Below are positions 1 through 8,414 of a stretch of 64,000 nucleotides of DNA, one piece after another. The notes under the pieces are model-generated. The model worked only from the letters and a program-made list of their open reading frames with translations. It made no database searches and was not told where the DNA came from. Made by a program: the position numbers and the translations under genes. The DNA lies in contig OY762070.1 in assembly GCA_963665195.1 (NCBI GenBank), forward strand, positions 4,154,001 to 4,218,000, given 5' to 3'. Numbering within the stretch: the stretch's first letter is position 1; every line of letters begins with the position of its first letter. Origin of the DNA: VXYL01 sp963665195 (GTDB lineage: Bacteria > Pseudomonadota > Gammaproteobacteria > Pseudomonadales > Azotimanducaceae).

Positions 1-1
1 G

Positions 2-3000
2 CCGTCATCCAATCTGTCCCTGCTGGTTGGCCGAACTGCGGCCTTGGCGCTCGCGGGTTGGCTGGCCCCGGTGCTGCTGGCGCTGGCGACCTTCGCCGTG
101 GGCGGCGCAGCGCGGGCGACAGGATTCTGGACCGGCGACTTCGTGGAGCCGTGGTCTCTGGCGGGGTTCCTCCTCCTCGACGCGCCGGCAGCGCTGGTTT
201 CGTGGACCGCGCTGGTCGTGCTGCTCCGCGTGGCTATGGGCCCTTGGCCCGCAGCGGCCGCGGCATTCGCGCTGCTTGTGGTGCAAGCTTGGGCGCTGTT
301 CGCGCTGCCCGCGTGGCTGCAGCCGGTGGTCTCGCTGCTGCCGAGGTTCGGCGAGATCGCCTCGGACGTGCTGCCGCAGTTCGCCACCATTGACGCGATC
401 GCCCAGCGGTTCGCGCTGGCGCTGCTGGCCGGTGGCGCACTGTGCCTCGCGGCCGCGGTGCTCGCCCGCCGCAGACGCCGCGACGACCGTGCTCCGGCGC
501 GTGCGGCAGCAGGGGCGGTCCTCGCATCGCTGGGTGCCATCCTCTTGGGGCTCCTGCTGGCCGAGGCGGTGCAAGCTCGGTCCGAGCGCACCGGGTGGAT
601 CGCCGTCCATCAAGAGCGGCAGGGCGCCGCGAGCTTCCACATCGAGCGGATTGAAGCGCGGATCGCCATCGACCCCGGTCGCGAGCTTCGCCTCGACGCG
701 ACGATGCGCGTGCGGGCCCAGGCGCAGAAGGACGCCCTGCTGTTCCGCTTCAACCCGGGCATGGAGATCGCGCACATCCGCGCCGGGGGCGAGACGCTGG
801 ATCACCGCCACGAAAGCGGCCTGCTCGACGTGCGGCTGTCGCGGCCGCTCGCGGCAGGAGAGGCGGCGGAGCTTTCCTTGGCGGCGGCCGGCGTTCCGGA
901 CCCGCGTTTCGCGTATCTCGACGAAGCGCTGGATCCGTCGGCCCTCGCGCTGGCCGACAGCCTGCTCCACACGCTTGGTACGCGGGCATCGATCTTCGAG
1001 CGTCACTACGCGGCGCTGCTGCCCGGCGCTGCTTGGCTGCCCGCGGCCGGGTCCGGGTTCGGGGCGGATCAGGACTTCTTCGAGCTCTCGCTGGACGTGG
1101 ACTTGCCGCAGGGCTGGCTGGTGGCGGGTCCCGGCGTTCGGACAGAGTCGCCGGCGCCGGGCGGCGGCACGCGCTTCGGCTTTCGTCCGCCAGCGCCGGT
1201 AACCGAGGTCGCCGTACTCGCCTCGAGTCGTTTCGAGCGGCGGGCTGCATCCGTGGCCGGCGTCGATGCCGAACTGCTCCTGCATCGGCAGCACATGCGC
1301 AACATCGCCTTCTTCGGGGACATCGCCGAACAGCTGCGCGAGCAGCTCCAGTACTTGCTTGAGTACGACGCGGGTCGGGGCCTGCCCGACCCGTACGGGA
1401 GCCTTAGTTTCGTAGAGGTGCCCGCGCATCTGCGCGGGTTCGGCGGTGGCGAGCGCATGGGCGCCGCACTGGCGGCCCCCGGCATCGTGATGATCCGCGA
1501 ACTCGGTTCCCCCACTGCCCGCTTCGACTTCGTCGCCGGGACCCCGCGCTTCGTGCGGATCCGTGCGGACGCAGAGGACCGCGGGGACTTCGACTCCAGC
1601 CTCCTCCTGATCCTCGCCGGGCACCTCGAGAGCGCCCGCAGCGGTGTCGATCTCCGCGCCGGTCTGGCACGCGATCGCCTTCGCTTCCGAACCGGCGTAC
1701 GCGGCACGGATGCAGCGCGGCTCGATCTGCTGCTCGATGCCTTGGCGTACCGCATGCAGCCGTTCTCGGCCCTCGCGTTCGCCGGTGCGGGCCGGCAGAG
1801 TCTCGGTGTGCGCCTAGTGAGCCGAACCATGGCGGACACCACCCCGGTACACAACGCTCTCGTGGACAGACACATTCGTGCGGCCTCGCCCGGCGGCGGC
1901 TCTGCCCTTGATGCCGCGTACCGCCAAGCAGCGGCGCTCGCGAAGCTGATCGAGGACTGGCTGGGCGCTGAGAGAATCAGCGCCCTGTTGGCCGATCTGC
2001 TCCATCGCTTCGACGGGCGGACATTCGCCATGGGAGACTTCTTGGCCGCCGTGGGGCGCCTTGACGCTGCGCTGGCAAGCATCTTGGAAGAGCGGCTCCG
2101 CAGCGGGGCGCCGCCCGGGTTCCTGCATTCGTCCCTAGAGGTGGTTCGGATGGCCGACGACGAGCGCGGCCGGCCGCGCTACCTGTCGCGGCTGCGCGTG
2201 CGAAACGACGAGCCTGCGCCCGGTGTGGTGCGGCTGGTGCTCGCCATCTTGACGCCGGACTACGCGATTCCCCACCCCAGCGAGCCTATCCGGATCGGCG
2301 GCGGCGAGGCGGTCGAGATCGAGCAGGTCACGCCAAGCCAGCCCATCCTGCCGCGACTGCACACGTACGAGTCGCTCAATCGTGATGTCATCGTGTTGGA
2401 TGCGCCCGAACGTGGCGATCCGATCCCGCAGGTCGACGATGAACCGAGCGGCGTTCGGCCCACTACCTGGCGCCCTGCGGCACTGGCCGGGGTTGTGGTC
2501 GACGACCTAGGGGCCGGTTTCGCCGTGCGGGGCATCGATGCACCAGCGCACCTTGTCGATGCGCTGGCGACGGACGAAGGGAGCACGCTGGCGGAACTCT
2601 GGTGGGATGCTCCGCAAGGCCGGTGGGGGCGCCAGCCAGTGGAGTGGGGTTGGGGGAAATACCGCGCCACGGTCGTTGCCGTGGCGCATGGAGATGGCAC
2701 CGAGGAGGCCGTCTTTGCCGCCGAACTGCCGACGGCTGGGCGCTGGCGGCTGCACTATCACGTGCCGAGCGACCGGCCACTCGCATTCGATGGCCCGGAA
2801 GAAACGCGCCGGTGGCAGGGCCCGCAGGAGGTAACTGCGCTCTATCCGGGTTTCTGGGGCCACGACGCCGGCACCTATCGCTTGCGCCTCTCGGCCGGGG
2901 CCGACGAGTTCGACATTGCATTCGACGCGGACAAGGCCGAATACGGCTGGAACCTGCTCGGAGAGTTCACCCTCGACGCCGGCCCGGCGTCGCTGGCGGT

Positions 3001-3088
3001 TTCCAGCCAAAGCGATGGCGGTACCTACGTGGTCGCAGACGCCGTCTGGTGGGAGCCGCGGGCTACAGGCGACAGGGCGGCGCAGTAA
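2..3088 (+). CDS. ABC-2 permease / degenerate M1-peptidase-like membrane protein (5' partial)
   Basis: The frame is open from the first complete codon at position 2, so the gene begins outside the window. The visible part starts with about five hydrophobic segments (residues ~1-195), as in the permease half of proteins that fuse an ABC-2-type membrane domain to an M1 aminopeptidase-like domain. A soluble region follows. Its GAALAAPGIVMIRE stretch sits where M1 peptidases carry GAMEN, but I find no HExxH zinc motif, so catalysis is unlikely. The last ~100 residues end in YVVADAVWWEP, which resembles the golvesin/Xly-type beta-sandwich signature. It probably works as an inner-membrane transport or envelope protein with a periplasmic domain; the substrate cannot be read. 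The ATPase partner would lie upstream. Family assignment is moderate and the domain boundaries are inferred. Confidence 0.6.
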   Translation, partial: PSSNLSLLVGRTAALALAGWLAPVLLALATFAVGGAARATGFWTGDFVEPWSLAGFLLLDAPAALVSWTALVVLLRVAMGPWPAAAAAFALLVVQAWALFALPAWLQPVVSLLPRFGEIASDVLPQFATIDAIAQRFALALLAGGALCLAAAVLARRRRRDDRAPARAAAGAVLASLGAILLGLLLAEAVQARSERTGWIAVHQERQGAASFHIERIEARIAIDPGRELRLDATMRVRAQAQKDALLFRFNPGMEIAHIRAGGETLDHRHESGLLDVRLSRPLAAGEAAELSLAAAGVPDPRFAYLDEALDPSALALADSLLHTLGTRASIFERHYAALLPGAAWLPAAGSGFGADQDFFELSLDVDLPQGWLVAGPGVRTESPAPGGGTRFGFRPPAPVTEVAVLASSRFERRAASVAGVDAELLLHRQHMRNIAFFGDIAEQLREQLQYLLEYDAGRGLPDPYGSLSFVEVPAHLRGFGGGERMGAALAAPGIVMIRELGSPTARFDFVAGTPRFVRIRADAEDRGDFDSSLLLILAGHLESARSGVDLRAGLARDRLRFRTGVRGTDAARLDLLLDALAYRMQPFSALAFAGAGRQSLGVRLVSRTMADTTPVHNALVDRHIRAASPGGGSALDAAYRQAAALAKLIEDWLGAERISALLADLLHRFDGRTFAMGDFLAAVGRLDAALASILEERLRSGAPPGFLHSSLEVVRMADDERGRPRYLSRLRVRNDEPAPGVVRLVLAILTPDYAIPHPSEPIRIGGGEAVEIEQVTPSQPILPRLHTYESLNRDVIVLDAPERGDPIPQVDDEPSGVRPTTWRPAALAGVVVDDLGAGFAVRGIDAPAHLVDALATDEGSTLAELWWDAPQGRWGRQPVEWGWGKYRATVVAVAHGDGTEEAVFAAELPTAGRWRLHYHVPSDRPLAFDGPEETRRWQGPQEVTALYPGFWGHDAGTYRLRLSAGADEFDIAFDADKAEYGWNLLGEFTLDAGPASLAVSSQSDGGTYVVADAVWWEPRATGDRAAQ

Positions 3089-3131
3089 CGTTGCGCTTGC
3101 CATTCAGCCTAGCCGGTCACACAATCGCGTC

Positions 3132-3743
3132 ATGGCTGAAGCACCGATGACGTCCCAAGCCGAACTGGACGCCCTAGCTTGTGCGGCACTGCCACGGCAG
3201 GGGCACTGGAGCGACGAGGCCTATTTGCGCCTGACGGACCAATGTGTCCGGCTCGTGGAGTTCACGGACGGCTACGTCGAGGAGTTGCCGATGCCGACAT
3301 CGTCGCACCAAGCCATCCTGCTATTCCTCTACCGCCTGTTCCACGAGCATCTGAAGCTGATCGGCGGCGTAGTGATGGTTTCGCCCTTGCGGATGCGCAT
3401 CCGCGATGGCAAGTACCGGGAACCGGACATTCTCGTCCTGCGCGACCGGTCTGACGAGCGCTACCAGGACCGCTATTGGCTCGGCGCAGACATCGTGGTC
3501 GAAGTGGTGAGTCCGGACAATCCGTCGAGAGATTGGATCGAGAAGCGCGACGACTACGCGGAGGCTGGCATTCCCGAGTACTGGATCGCCGACCCGCGGC
3601 TCGAAACCATCACCGTCCTCGCCCTGTGCGACGGGAGTTACGCAGAACACGGTGTCTTCGGGCGGGGCGAACGCGCCGCTTCGTCGCTGCTGGGCGGCCT
3701 GCGCGTTGATGTCGCCGCCGCGCTCGACGCTACGGACGGCTGA
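3132..3743 (+). CDS. Uma2 family (DUF820) putative restriction-endonuclease-fold protein
   Basis: This is a 203-residue protein of the Uma2/DUF820 family, which has a PD-(D/E)xK nuclease fold and is often found in many scattered copies in bacterial genomes. The family signature is visible: YREPDILVLRD followed by DIVVEVVSPDNPSRDWIEKR, supplying the acidic residues and lysine of the core, then AGIPEYWIADP near the C-terminus. The ATG at 3132 gives a protein of typical family length (about 190-200 aa); a second in-frame ATG lies 15 bases later. It stands 43 bases after the permease/M1-like gene on the same strand and may be cotranscribed. The physiological role of the family is unsettled. Confidence 0.85.
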   Translation: MAEAPMTSQAELDALACAALPRQGHWSDEAYLRLTDQCVRLVEFTDGYVEELPMPTSSHQAILLFLYRLFHEHLKLIGGVVMVSPLRMRIRDGKYREPDILVLRDRSDERYQDRYWLGADIVVEVVSPDNPSRDWIEKRDDYAEAGIPEYWIADPRLETITVLALCDGSYAEHGVFGRGERAASSLLGGLRVDVAAALDATDG

Positions 3744-3788
3744 GTCGCTGTTCGCCGTGCGATGGATGCCGGCGCCGACGAGTTCGAC

Positions 3789-4061
3789 CTAGGCCGCCGT
3801 GCGGGCGAGGTCCAGCACCACTTGGCGCCCCGCCGGGGCCTTGGCATCCACGGAGATGGAGCGCTTGTTGCGGTTGTTGTTCACGAAGGCGGCGGAGAAG
3901 TGCCGCTGCCCGTAGCCGGCGCGGCGCACATGGTCGCTGCGCAGCGGGGCTTCCACCTTGATGATGTCCGCGCCCTGATTGCCGAGGATCATGGTGCTGC
4001 AGGGGCCGGCGATCATGGTGGTGAAGTCGATGACTCTGACGCCGTCGAGAGGGCCGGGCAT
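3789..4061 (-). pseudogene. CaiB/BaiF CoA-transferase, N-terminal fragment
   Basis: The 90-residue product starts MPGPLDGVRVIDFTTMIAGP and continues with GNQGADIIKVEAP and NNNRNKRSI, the standard N-terminus of class III (CaiB/BaiF) CoA-transferases. Members are about 390-400 aa, so three quarters of the protein is missing. The frame stops at 3789, and its upstream side abuts a fragment of the DUF4365 repeat at about 4078. Class III enzymes move CoA between organic acids; this stub lacks most of the fold. A C-terminal CoA-transferase fragment lies on the opposite strand at 4684-5322. They could be two halves of one gene pulled apart with inversion, or pieces of two genes. Confidence 0.8.
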
Positions 4062-4077
4062 GGGGGTTCCTTTGTTC

Positions 4078-4348
4078 TGTCCTTCGGCTTGGGCGCAAGA
4101 ACTACGATGACCTTCGGGAGCAGCGGGCGATACCCCTGATTCTGGTTGTTGTCGAGCTCCCGGAACTGGACTCCGAGTGGATGGACTGCGGCGACGCGGA
4201 GCTCGTCCTCCGCCGCAGGGCGTGGTGGGCTTCGCTCCGTGGCGCCGAGCCGATCACCACGAAGACCAGAACGGTCGTCGTGCGCCACCGACTGGACGTG
4301 AATGTACTGATCGATCTGATGGTGCAGGTGAGGGAGGGTAAGCTGTGA
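4078..4348 (+). pseudogene. DUF4365 nuclease gene, 3' fragment (copy A)
   Basis: This stretch is nearly identical to the middle and 3' end of the complete DUF4365 gene at 11711. One T is missing near 4081, so the matching frame (from about NYDDLREQRAIPL) has no start codon. It preserves the original gene end: VREGKL and then TGA at 4346-4348, overlapping the GTG start of the partner gene by three bases. The complete copy has lost a base at this point. The 5' portion missing here resembles the separate fragment at 9253-9405, as if one copy had been split. Confidence 0.8.
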
Positions 4349-4671
4349 AGAACGTCAGCGGAGAAGACTTGGTCCGGGTGGTCCCAGCGTCCCTGCGCAC
4401 GTATCTCGAGCGAGGTGGCTGGTCCGTGGCAGGAGAGCTGGCCAACGGCGAAGGCGTGCTTTACGAGCTGGTCGGCTGTCCCGACGCGGTTCTTGTGCCT
4501 CGTTCCAACGATCTTGGGGACTACGCCATTCGGATGGCGGAGAACGTCGCCCTGCTGGCCGATCACGAGAACAGGGATCCCGAGACGGTGCTGCATGACC
4601 TGATGGCCACTCACGAGGATGTACTTCGCGTCCACGATAGTGCTACTAAGCCTAGCGGCTCGTCCCGTTGA
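4345..4671 (+). pseudogene. DUF4365-partner gene, N-terminal fragment (copy A)
   Basis: GTG at 4345 opens a 108-residue frame almost identical to the first ~108 residues of the partner gene at 12213 (KNVSGEDLVRVVPASLRTYL and onward). It stops at 4671, where TAA replaces the matching ATC codon and the deletion junction follows within a few bases: from about 4684 the DNA encodes a CoA-transferase. The fragment has about a quarter to a third of the full length and is unlikely to work. Its value is in showing the original coupling, a GTGA overlap with the upstream gene. Confidence 0.8.
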
Positions 4672-4683
4672 TAAACGGGGCCG

Positions 4684-5322
4684 CACTGGTACACGGACTT
4701 CATCACGCCGCGCTTCGGCGTCGGCGCCTTGGCCGCCGCCCTGCTGCACCGCCGTCGGACCGGCGAGGGCCAGTACATCGACCTGCCGCAGATCGAATGC
4801 GGCATCCGCTTCCTGGAGCCCCTGGTGCTGGACTGCGCCGCCACGGGCCGGGAGGCGACGCACCTCGGCCAAGGCTCGCCGATGCAGGCGCCGCACGGCA
4901 CGTTCGCCTGCCACGGCAGCCATCGGTACTTGGCTTTGGGCGTTGAGACCGAGGCCGAACGCGCTGCTCTGGCGAACGTACTCGGCGGTGTGCCGCTGGC
5001 CGATTGGTGCGCCAGCCGCGATGCCTTCGATGCCGTCGCAGAACTGCGCGCGGCTGGGGTAGCGGCGCACGTCGTGCTGCGCGCCAGCGACCTCTACGAG
5101 GATGCCCAGTTCGCCCACCGTGGGTTCTTCGTGACCCTCGATCATCCGGTGATGGGCCCGACGCCCTACGACGGACCAGCGACGATCTACTCGCGGACGC
5201 CGCAGCGCCTGCGCTCGCCAGCCCCATGCCTAGGCCAGCACAACGCGGCGGTGGTGCGCGATCTGCTCGGGCCGGGCCAAGCGGCCGTCGACCGCCTGCA
5301 GGCGCGCGGAGCGTTCGGTTGA
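4684..5322 (+). pseudogene. CaiB/BaiF CoA-transferase, C-terminal fragment
   Basis: From about 4690 the frame reads YTDFITPRFGVGALAAALLH and then GEGQYIDLPQIE, the mid-protein CaiB/BaiF signature. It runs through typical C-terminal sequence (AQFAHRGFFVTLDHPVMG, a motif close to the family's 'hRGffve..hP..G') to a stop at 5322, about 210 residues. There is no plausible native start: the 5' side is the broken DUF4365-partner fragment. The DNA beyond it is a decayed transposase and flippase segment on the opposite strand. Expression as a working CoA-transferase is unlikely because the CoA-binding N-terminal half is absent. Confidence 0.8.
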
Positions 5323-5334
5323 GCTATGCCTGCC

Positions 5335-5530
5335 GTCACATCTCCCAGACCGCGACGGGCATGTTGCCGAGCGCGGCCATCGCCACCGCGGCCGCCATCG
5401 CGCCGATCTTGGATCAAACCGTCGGCGGCGGCTATGCGCGAAACGCGGGCGCTGTCGGAAAGCGGCACGACGCCAAGCGCCACCTGCGCCGGCCGCAAGG
5501 CAAGGGCCGCGAGCAACCCGGCTGTCGCCG
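5335..5530 (-). pseudogene. Polysaccharide flippase remnant a (middle segment)
   Basis: Read on the minus strand, this holds a short piece of the flippase family found repeatedly in this window: LALRPAQVALGVVPLSDSAR, then in a shifted frame a stretch matching VTSVAMAALGGRAASL of the remnant at 13.3-14.0 kb. There is no start and the frame changes inside. It directly follows a transposase C-terminal scrap, the same neighbour arrangement as at 14 kb. Confidence 0.55.
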
Positions 5531-5574
5531 GTCGGTCAGCCGCTCGCTGGCGCTCGGCAACTGGGTGCCGGGTA

Positions 5575-5768
5575 CAGTAGCTGACCGCGTGCGCAATGCC
5601 ATCCAGTTCCTCGAACATCACGCCGGGCTTGGCGTGCCGCTCGGTGCCGTCTAGGCCGCGCAGGCGCTCGTAGGGCACGGATATGCGTCGTGGTTAGCGC
5701 CGGATGCACGCCGCCATCGGTACGGTCTCCTCAACGGCGAACATGCACGGGCAGTGGTAGTTCAGGGC
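5575..5768 (-). pseudogene. Integrase-core transposase, C-terminal fragment
   Basis: Two adjoining minus-strand frames read LNYHCPCMFAVEE and PYERLRGLDGTERHAKPGV. Together they match the C-terminal block of integrase-core (rve, DDE) transposases whose members read LNYHRPC..A and TPYEKL.SL....YLKPGVT. A near twin is at 14345-14690. About 60 residues remain of a protein of several hundred, with a frame change, so it is inactive. Confidence 0.6.
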
Positions 5769-5769
5769 C

Positions 5770-6088
5770 GGCGGCACCGGCGGTTGGTATGGTCGGCCCC
5801 GTCTGTCCGCTTGGAAGCACTTGATCTCGAAGGCAAAAGACGTCGAACATGCCCTTGTAGCACCGGGTTCAGGAAGCACCCAAGTGAAACCAGTCGAAGG
5901 GGGGGCGCCCTGCCGCTGCCGCACCGCAGCGTATTGGCGGCGTCCGGCAGGCCGTTGCCGGCCGCGCTGGTAGGCATTGGGCCGGGCGCGAGCGCTTACT
6001 CACCTCGATCCGCCGTTGCACACCCCAAGGAGTTGTTATACGGTTTTTTGGGGTGATTCGCTGGTCTGCCCGGCGGGAGGTTACGGCT
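5770..6088. other. Intergenic, no recognised gene
   Basis: About 320 bases between the transposase scrap and the next gene. I see no coding frame with family resemblance on either strand. The segment just before 6089 carries GGGAGG, the likely ribosome-binding site of the following gene. Confidence 0.5.
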
Positions 6089-6687
6089 TTGAGGAACGCG
6101 AGAGATGTGATCGGTCAGACGCCCCCGGAGGCCGACGTGCGCTACTACCAGATGGTGGACCGCGCGTTCGAGCGGAAGGAGGACCGGTCCATTGGCAACG
6201 GCAAGGCGGAGCATGCGGCGTACATCGTCCACAAGCTGCTGGCGAACGCCGAGGAATCGGTGATGATCTACAGCGGTCACCTGAAGCAGGACCACGACAA
6301 GTGCTCGTCTACGGCAGCCCGTCGATCATCGACGCTGCGCGGCACCTGCTGCGCAAGCCGGGGGCAAAACTCTCCGTCGTTGTTGAAGATGCGTTGGATC
6401 TGGACGAGGGCCAAGAGGCAGCGGATCACCCGCTGATCGCCGCCATCCAGATGGAGGCGGATCGCGGTTGGATGCGCGGGGAGTTCGAAGTCAAGGTACT
6501 GGAGGCGAACGATCCGTTCGAGAGCCATTTCATCGTCATGGACCATCAGGCGTACAGGATCGAGACGGACGACGACCAGGCCAGAGCCGTCGTGAACTTC
6601 GGGAACTCCGAGACCGCAGAGCTGGCGGCAAAGGTCTTCGAGTCGCTGAGCGAGAACAGCAGGCAGATCATCGCCCTTGCGGCGTAG
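6089..6687 (+). pseudogene. PLD-like fold protein of unknown function, one frameshift
   Basis: The likely start is TTG 6089, eight or nine bases after GGGAGG. The frame reads NARDVIGQTPPEADVRYYQM and then NGKAEHAAYIVHKLLANAEE up to about 6295. There the sense frame moves by one base: GHLKQDHD in one frame continues as VLVYGSPSIIDAARHLL in the next. The rest runs to a stop at 6687, ending FESHFIVMDHQAYRIET and AVVNFGNSETAELAAKVF. The late H-x(4)-D and NFxNSE pattern recalls phospholipase-D-like proteins with altered catalytic motifs; this is inference. A fragment of a homologue lies at 32337-32660. The gene is followed after 17 bases by a small membrane protein, suggesting a two-gene unit. A single sequencing indel would restore it. 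Confidence 0.6.
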
Positions 6688-6704
6688 GGTACGAAAGGGC
6701 AAGG

Positions 6705-7235
6705 ATGGACCCTAGCGGTGCAACGGCGTTCGGCGTGCTTTTGCCGGCGATTTCCCTCGGGCTCATCTTCGCCTACGTCTTGTGGCAATACACACCCGGT
6801 ACTCCGGAAAACAGACACTTCAGTCGCGGCAAGGACATTGTTGCGAGCGTCGACGCGGGGGAAAGCACGGCAGATGTGGAACGCCTTAATGTGCATTTGG
6901 GACGATTCGAACGGTGGAGAGGAATGATCGCGACCGGAACTCGGCGGGTGGGCGGGCTCGTCGTCGGAACCATGGTAGCTGCGATGTTGATCGTGGACCA
7001 CGAGTTCCGCATACCCAATGGCTACGCGGCGACTGGCGTCCTCCTTGTGCTCTTGGTGCCTCCCGTGCTTTACGCCGTGAACCGGGCGTACGAAGCGGCC
7101 CACGGGCGCATACTCGCTCGGGTCATCAAGGATACGGAGGCGGGGACCCAACACCAGCCTGAGGCCCGCACGTTTCAGTCCTATCTGGAGATCAGGTGGC
7201 CTTTACGACCTCGAAGATGCGATGGCTTGCGCTGA
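6705..7235 (+). CDS. Small membrane protein of unknown function
   Basis: ATG 6705 has AAGG just upstream and lies 17 bases after the stop of the PLD-like gene, so the two are probably one transcript. The 176-residue product has a hydrophobic N-terminal helix (about residues 6-25), a charged middle segment, two more helices (about residues 85-100 and 106-125), and a basic C-terminal tail. I do not recognise the family. The last ~14 codons overlap the 3' end of the convergent HEPN gene, so the tail may be the product of a rearrangement. A predicted soluble sensor paired with a multi-helix membrane protein is a common pattern in abortive-infection modules, but nothing here proves that role. Confidence 0.6.
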   Translation: MDPSGATAFGVLLPAISLGLIFAYVLWQYTPGTPENRHFSRGKDIVASVDAGESTADVERLNVHLGRFERWRGMIATGTRRVGGLVVGTMVAAMLIVDHEFRIPNGYAATGVLLVLLVPPVLYAVNRAYEAAHGRILARVIKDTEAGTQHQPEARTFQSYLEIRWPLRPRRCDGLR

Positions 7236-7542
7236 GTGCCGTTTGGGCATCGTCGCGCCCGAACTCCGCACTGATCCGGTAGTCTGCCCGTTCACGGAGT
7301 TCGCGGCATTGATCAAGCAGGTAACCCGCGCTTCTTGAAGCTACCGGCGCCGCCGCTTGCGTCAGTCTGCGTGCGATCTCGCGATGTCCGGGTTCGGCAG
7401 ACGCGGTTCCATACGCAAAGGGGATGCAGGCATGGTACGCGGCGTAATAGGCGCGGCTAGCCCCGTTTCGCCAATCAGACTCGCGGGAACCTCGGGCAAG
7501 CTCCTCTGCCGTGCGGAGAAGCTCGTCAGGTGTGATCGCCAT
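7192..7542 (-). CDS. HEPN domain protein
   Basis: This 116-residue protein fits the HEPN superfamily of small all-helical proteins, many of which are RNases or partners of minimal nucleotidyltransferases. The first helix pair contains NGASRAYYAAYHACIPFA, matching the common HEPN pattern (S)RAYYAafH, and the last helices carry CRELRERADYRISAEF, matching the L(R/K)..R..ADY block. The Rx4-6H RNase motif is not clearly present. ATG 7542 lies inside the end of the upstream gene (17-base overlap), so the two are translationally coupled. No MNT-type partner is visible; the neighbour is an unrecognised helical protein. It could be the RNase or toxin half of a two-gene module, or a structural HEPN. 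Confidence 0.75.
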   Translation of the reverse strand: MAITPDELLRTAEELARGSRESDWRNGASRAYYAAYHACIPFAYGTASAEPGHREIARRLTQAAAPVASRSAGYLLDQCRELRERADYRISAEFGRDDAQTALSASHRIFEVVKAT

Positions 7543-8296
7543 TGCCGAACATCCCGATGAACATCGGCTTGAATCGCAACCCGGGATCCGCCATGAGCAC
7601 TGGTGACTCCGCCCAGCGACTGGCCAACTCGCAGTTCAAGTCCGCAGCACGAGAGGACGATGCAATCACGTACACCGTCATCAGGAACGAGCTTGCCTCG
7701 TGATAGGACTCCGAAATCGAAATGCGGTGGCCCCGAACGTGCGAGGAAGCCAGAGTAGCCGCGGCCACACGAAGGATGCCACGCACGCCGCTTTCGCTGA
7801 AGAGGCCCTGGTCCAAGGCCACCCTGAGGGATTCGATGTGCTCGGCGTGGGGCGCATCCTCCTTCGGCGATAGCTTGCGCCAACGGCTCACGTAGCGTTG
7901 GGCATCGCGCAATCGGCCACTGAGCAAGGCCACATCGATCAATAGTCGTAGCACGAGCAGGTCATCGGGCGCACATTCGAAGGCTCCGAGTGCCACGTCA
8001 TACGCTTCGTCGATCAGGCCGACCAGCGCGAGCGAGTTGGCGAAGTCGATACGGCTCAGGCCCGGATCGCCCAAGGGCACCGCGAGCCGGTGTCGCCGCT
8101 TCATTTCGTCGATGTCCCATCGCAACGCGGCCACCCGGCCGAGTAGCGCGTGTCCCATCGCCGGATCCGCGCCCATGAGCTTATTGGTCTCTGCAACGAT
8201 CCGACGCAGCGCGACCTCGTCGACGGGGTCCGCGGCGCTGACCAGCGTCAGTCGCTCTGCAAGCTCAGCGCCTCTTGGCTTCGGCGTCGGCGGCAC
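7526..8296 (-). CDS. Helical repeat-like protein of unknown function, coupled to HEPN gene
   Basis: The protein is about 256 residues from GTG 8296 (an upstream extension in the same frame looks like non-coding sequence). It is mostly helical, with a series of ~34-residue alpha-alpha units such as DFANSLALVGLIDEAYDVAL and DLLVLRLLIDVALLSGRLRD, suggestive of TPR-like repeats. The C-terminal ~60 residues are more polar. I do not recognise a named family. The 3' end overlaps the HEPN start by 17 bases, so both are made from one message and probably act together. No strong Shine-Dalgarno is seen before the chosen start, which is therefore uncertain. Confidence 0.55.
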   Translation of the reverse strand: MPPTPKPRGAELAERLTLVSAADPVDEVALRRIVAETNKLMGADPAMGHALLGRVAALRWDIDEMKRRHRLAVPLGDPGLSRIDFANSLALVGLIDEAYDVALGAFECAPDDLLVLRLLIDVALLSGRLRDAQRYVSRWRKLSPKEDAPHAEHIESLRVALDQGLFSESGVRGILRVAAATLASSHVRGHRISISESYHEASSFLMTVYVIASSSRAADLNCELASRWAESPVLMADPGLRFKPMFIGMFGNGDHT

Positions 8297-8414
8297 GGTG
8301 CATCCGGTGTTGCGTGTGGAGGAGCATATACCGTAGCAGAAAAGAGCGGCATCCGAGCCGCCTAAAGGTGTCGACCCGCTACCGGTGTCAGACCGTCGGG
8401 TGAAGAGGACGGTC

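Noticed and set aside
5..1624. 539-codon open frame on the minus strand
   Set aside because: Arg/Pro/Gly-rich shadow of the permease/M1-like gene; no SD and no family pattern.
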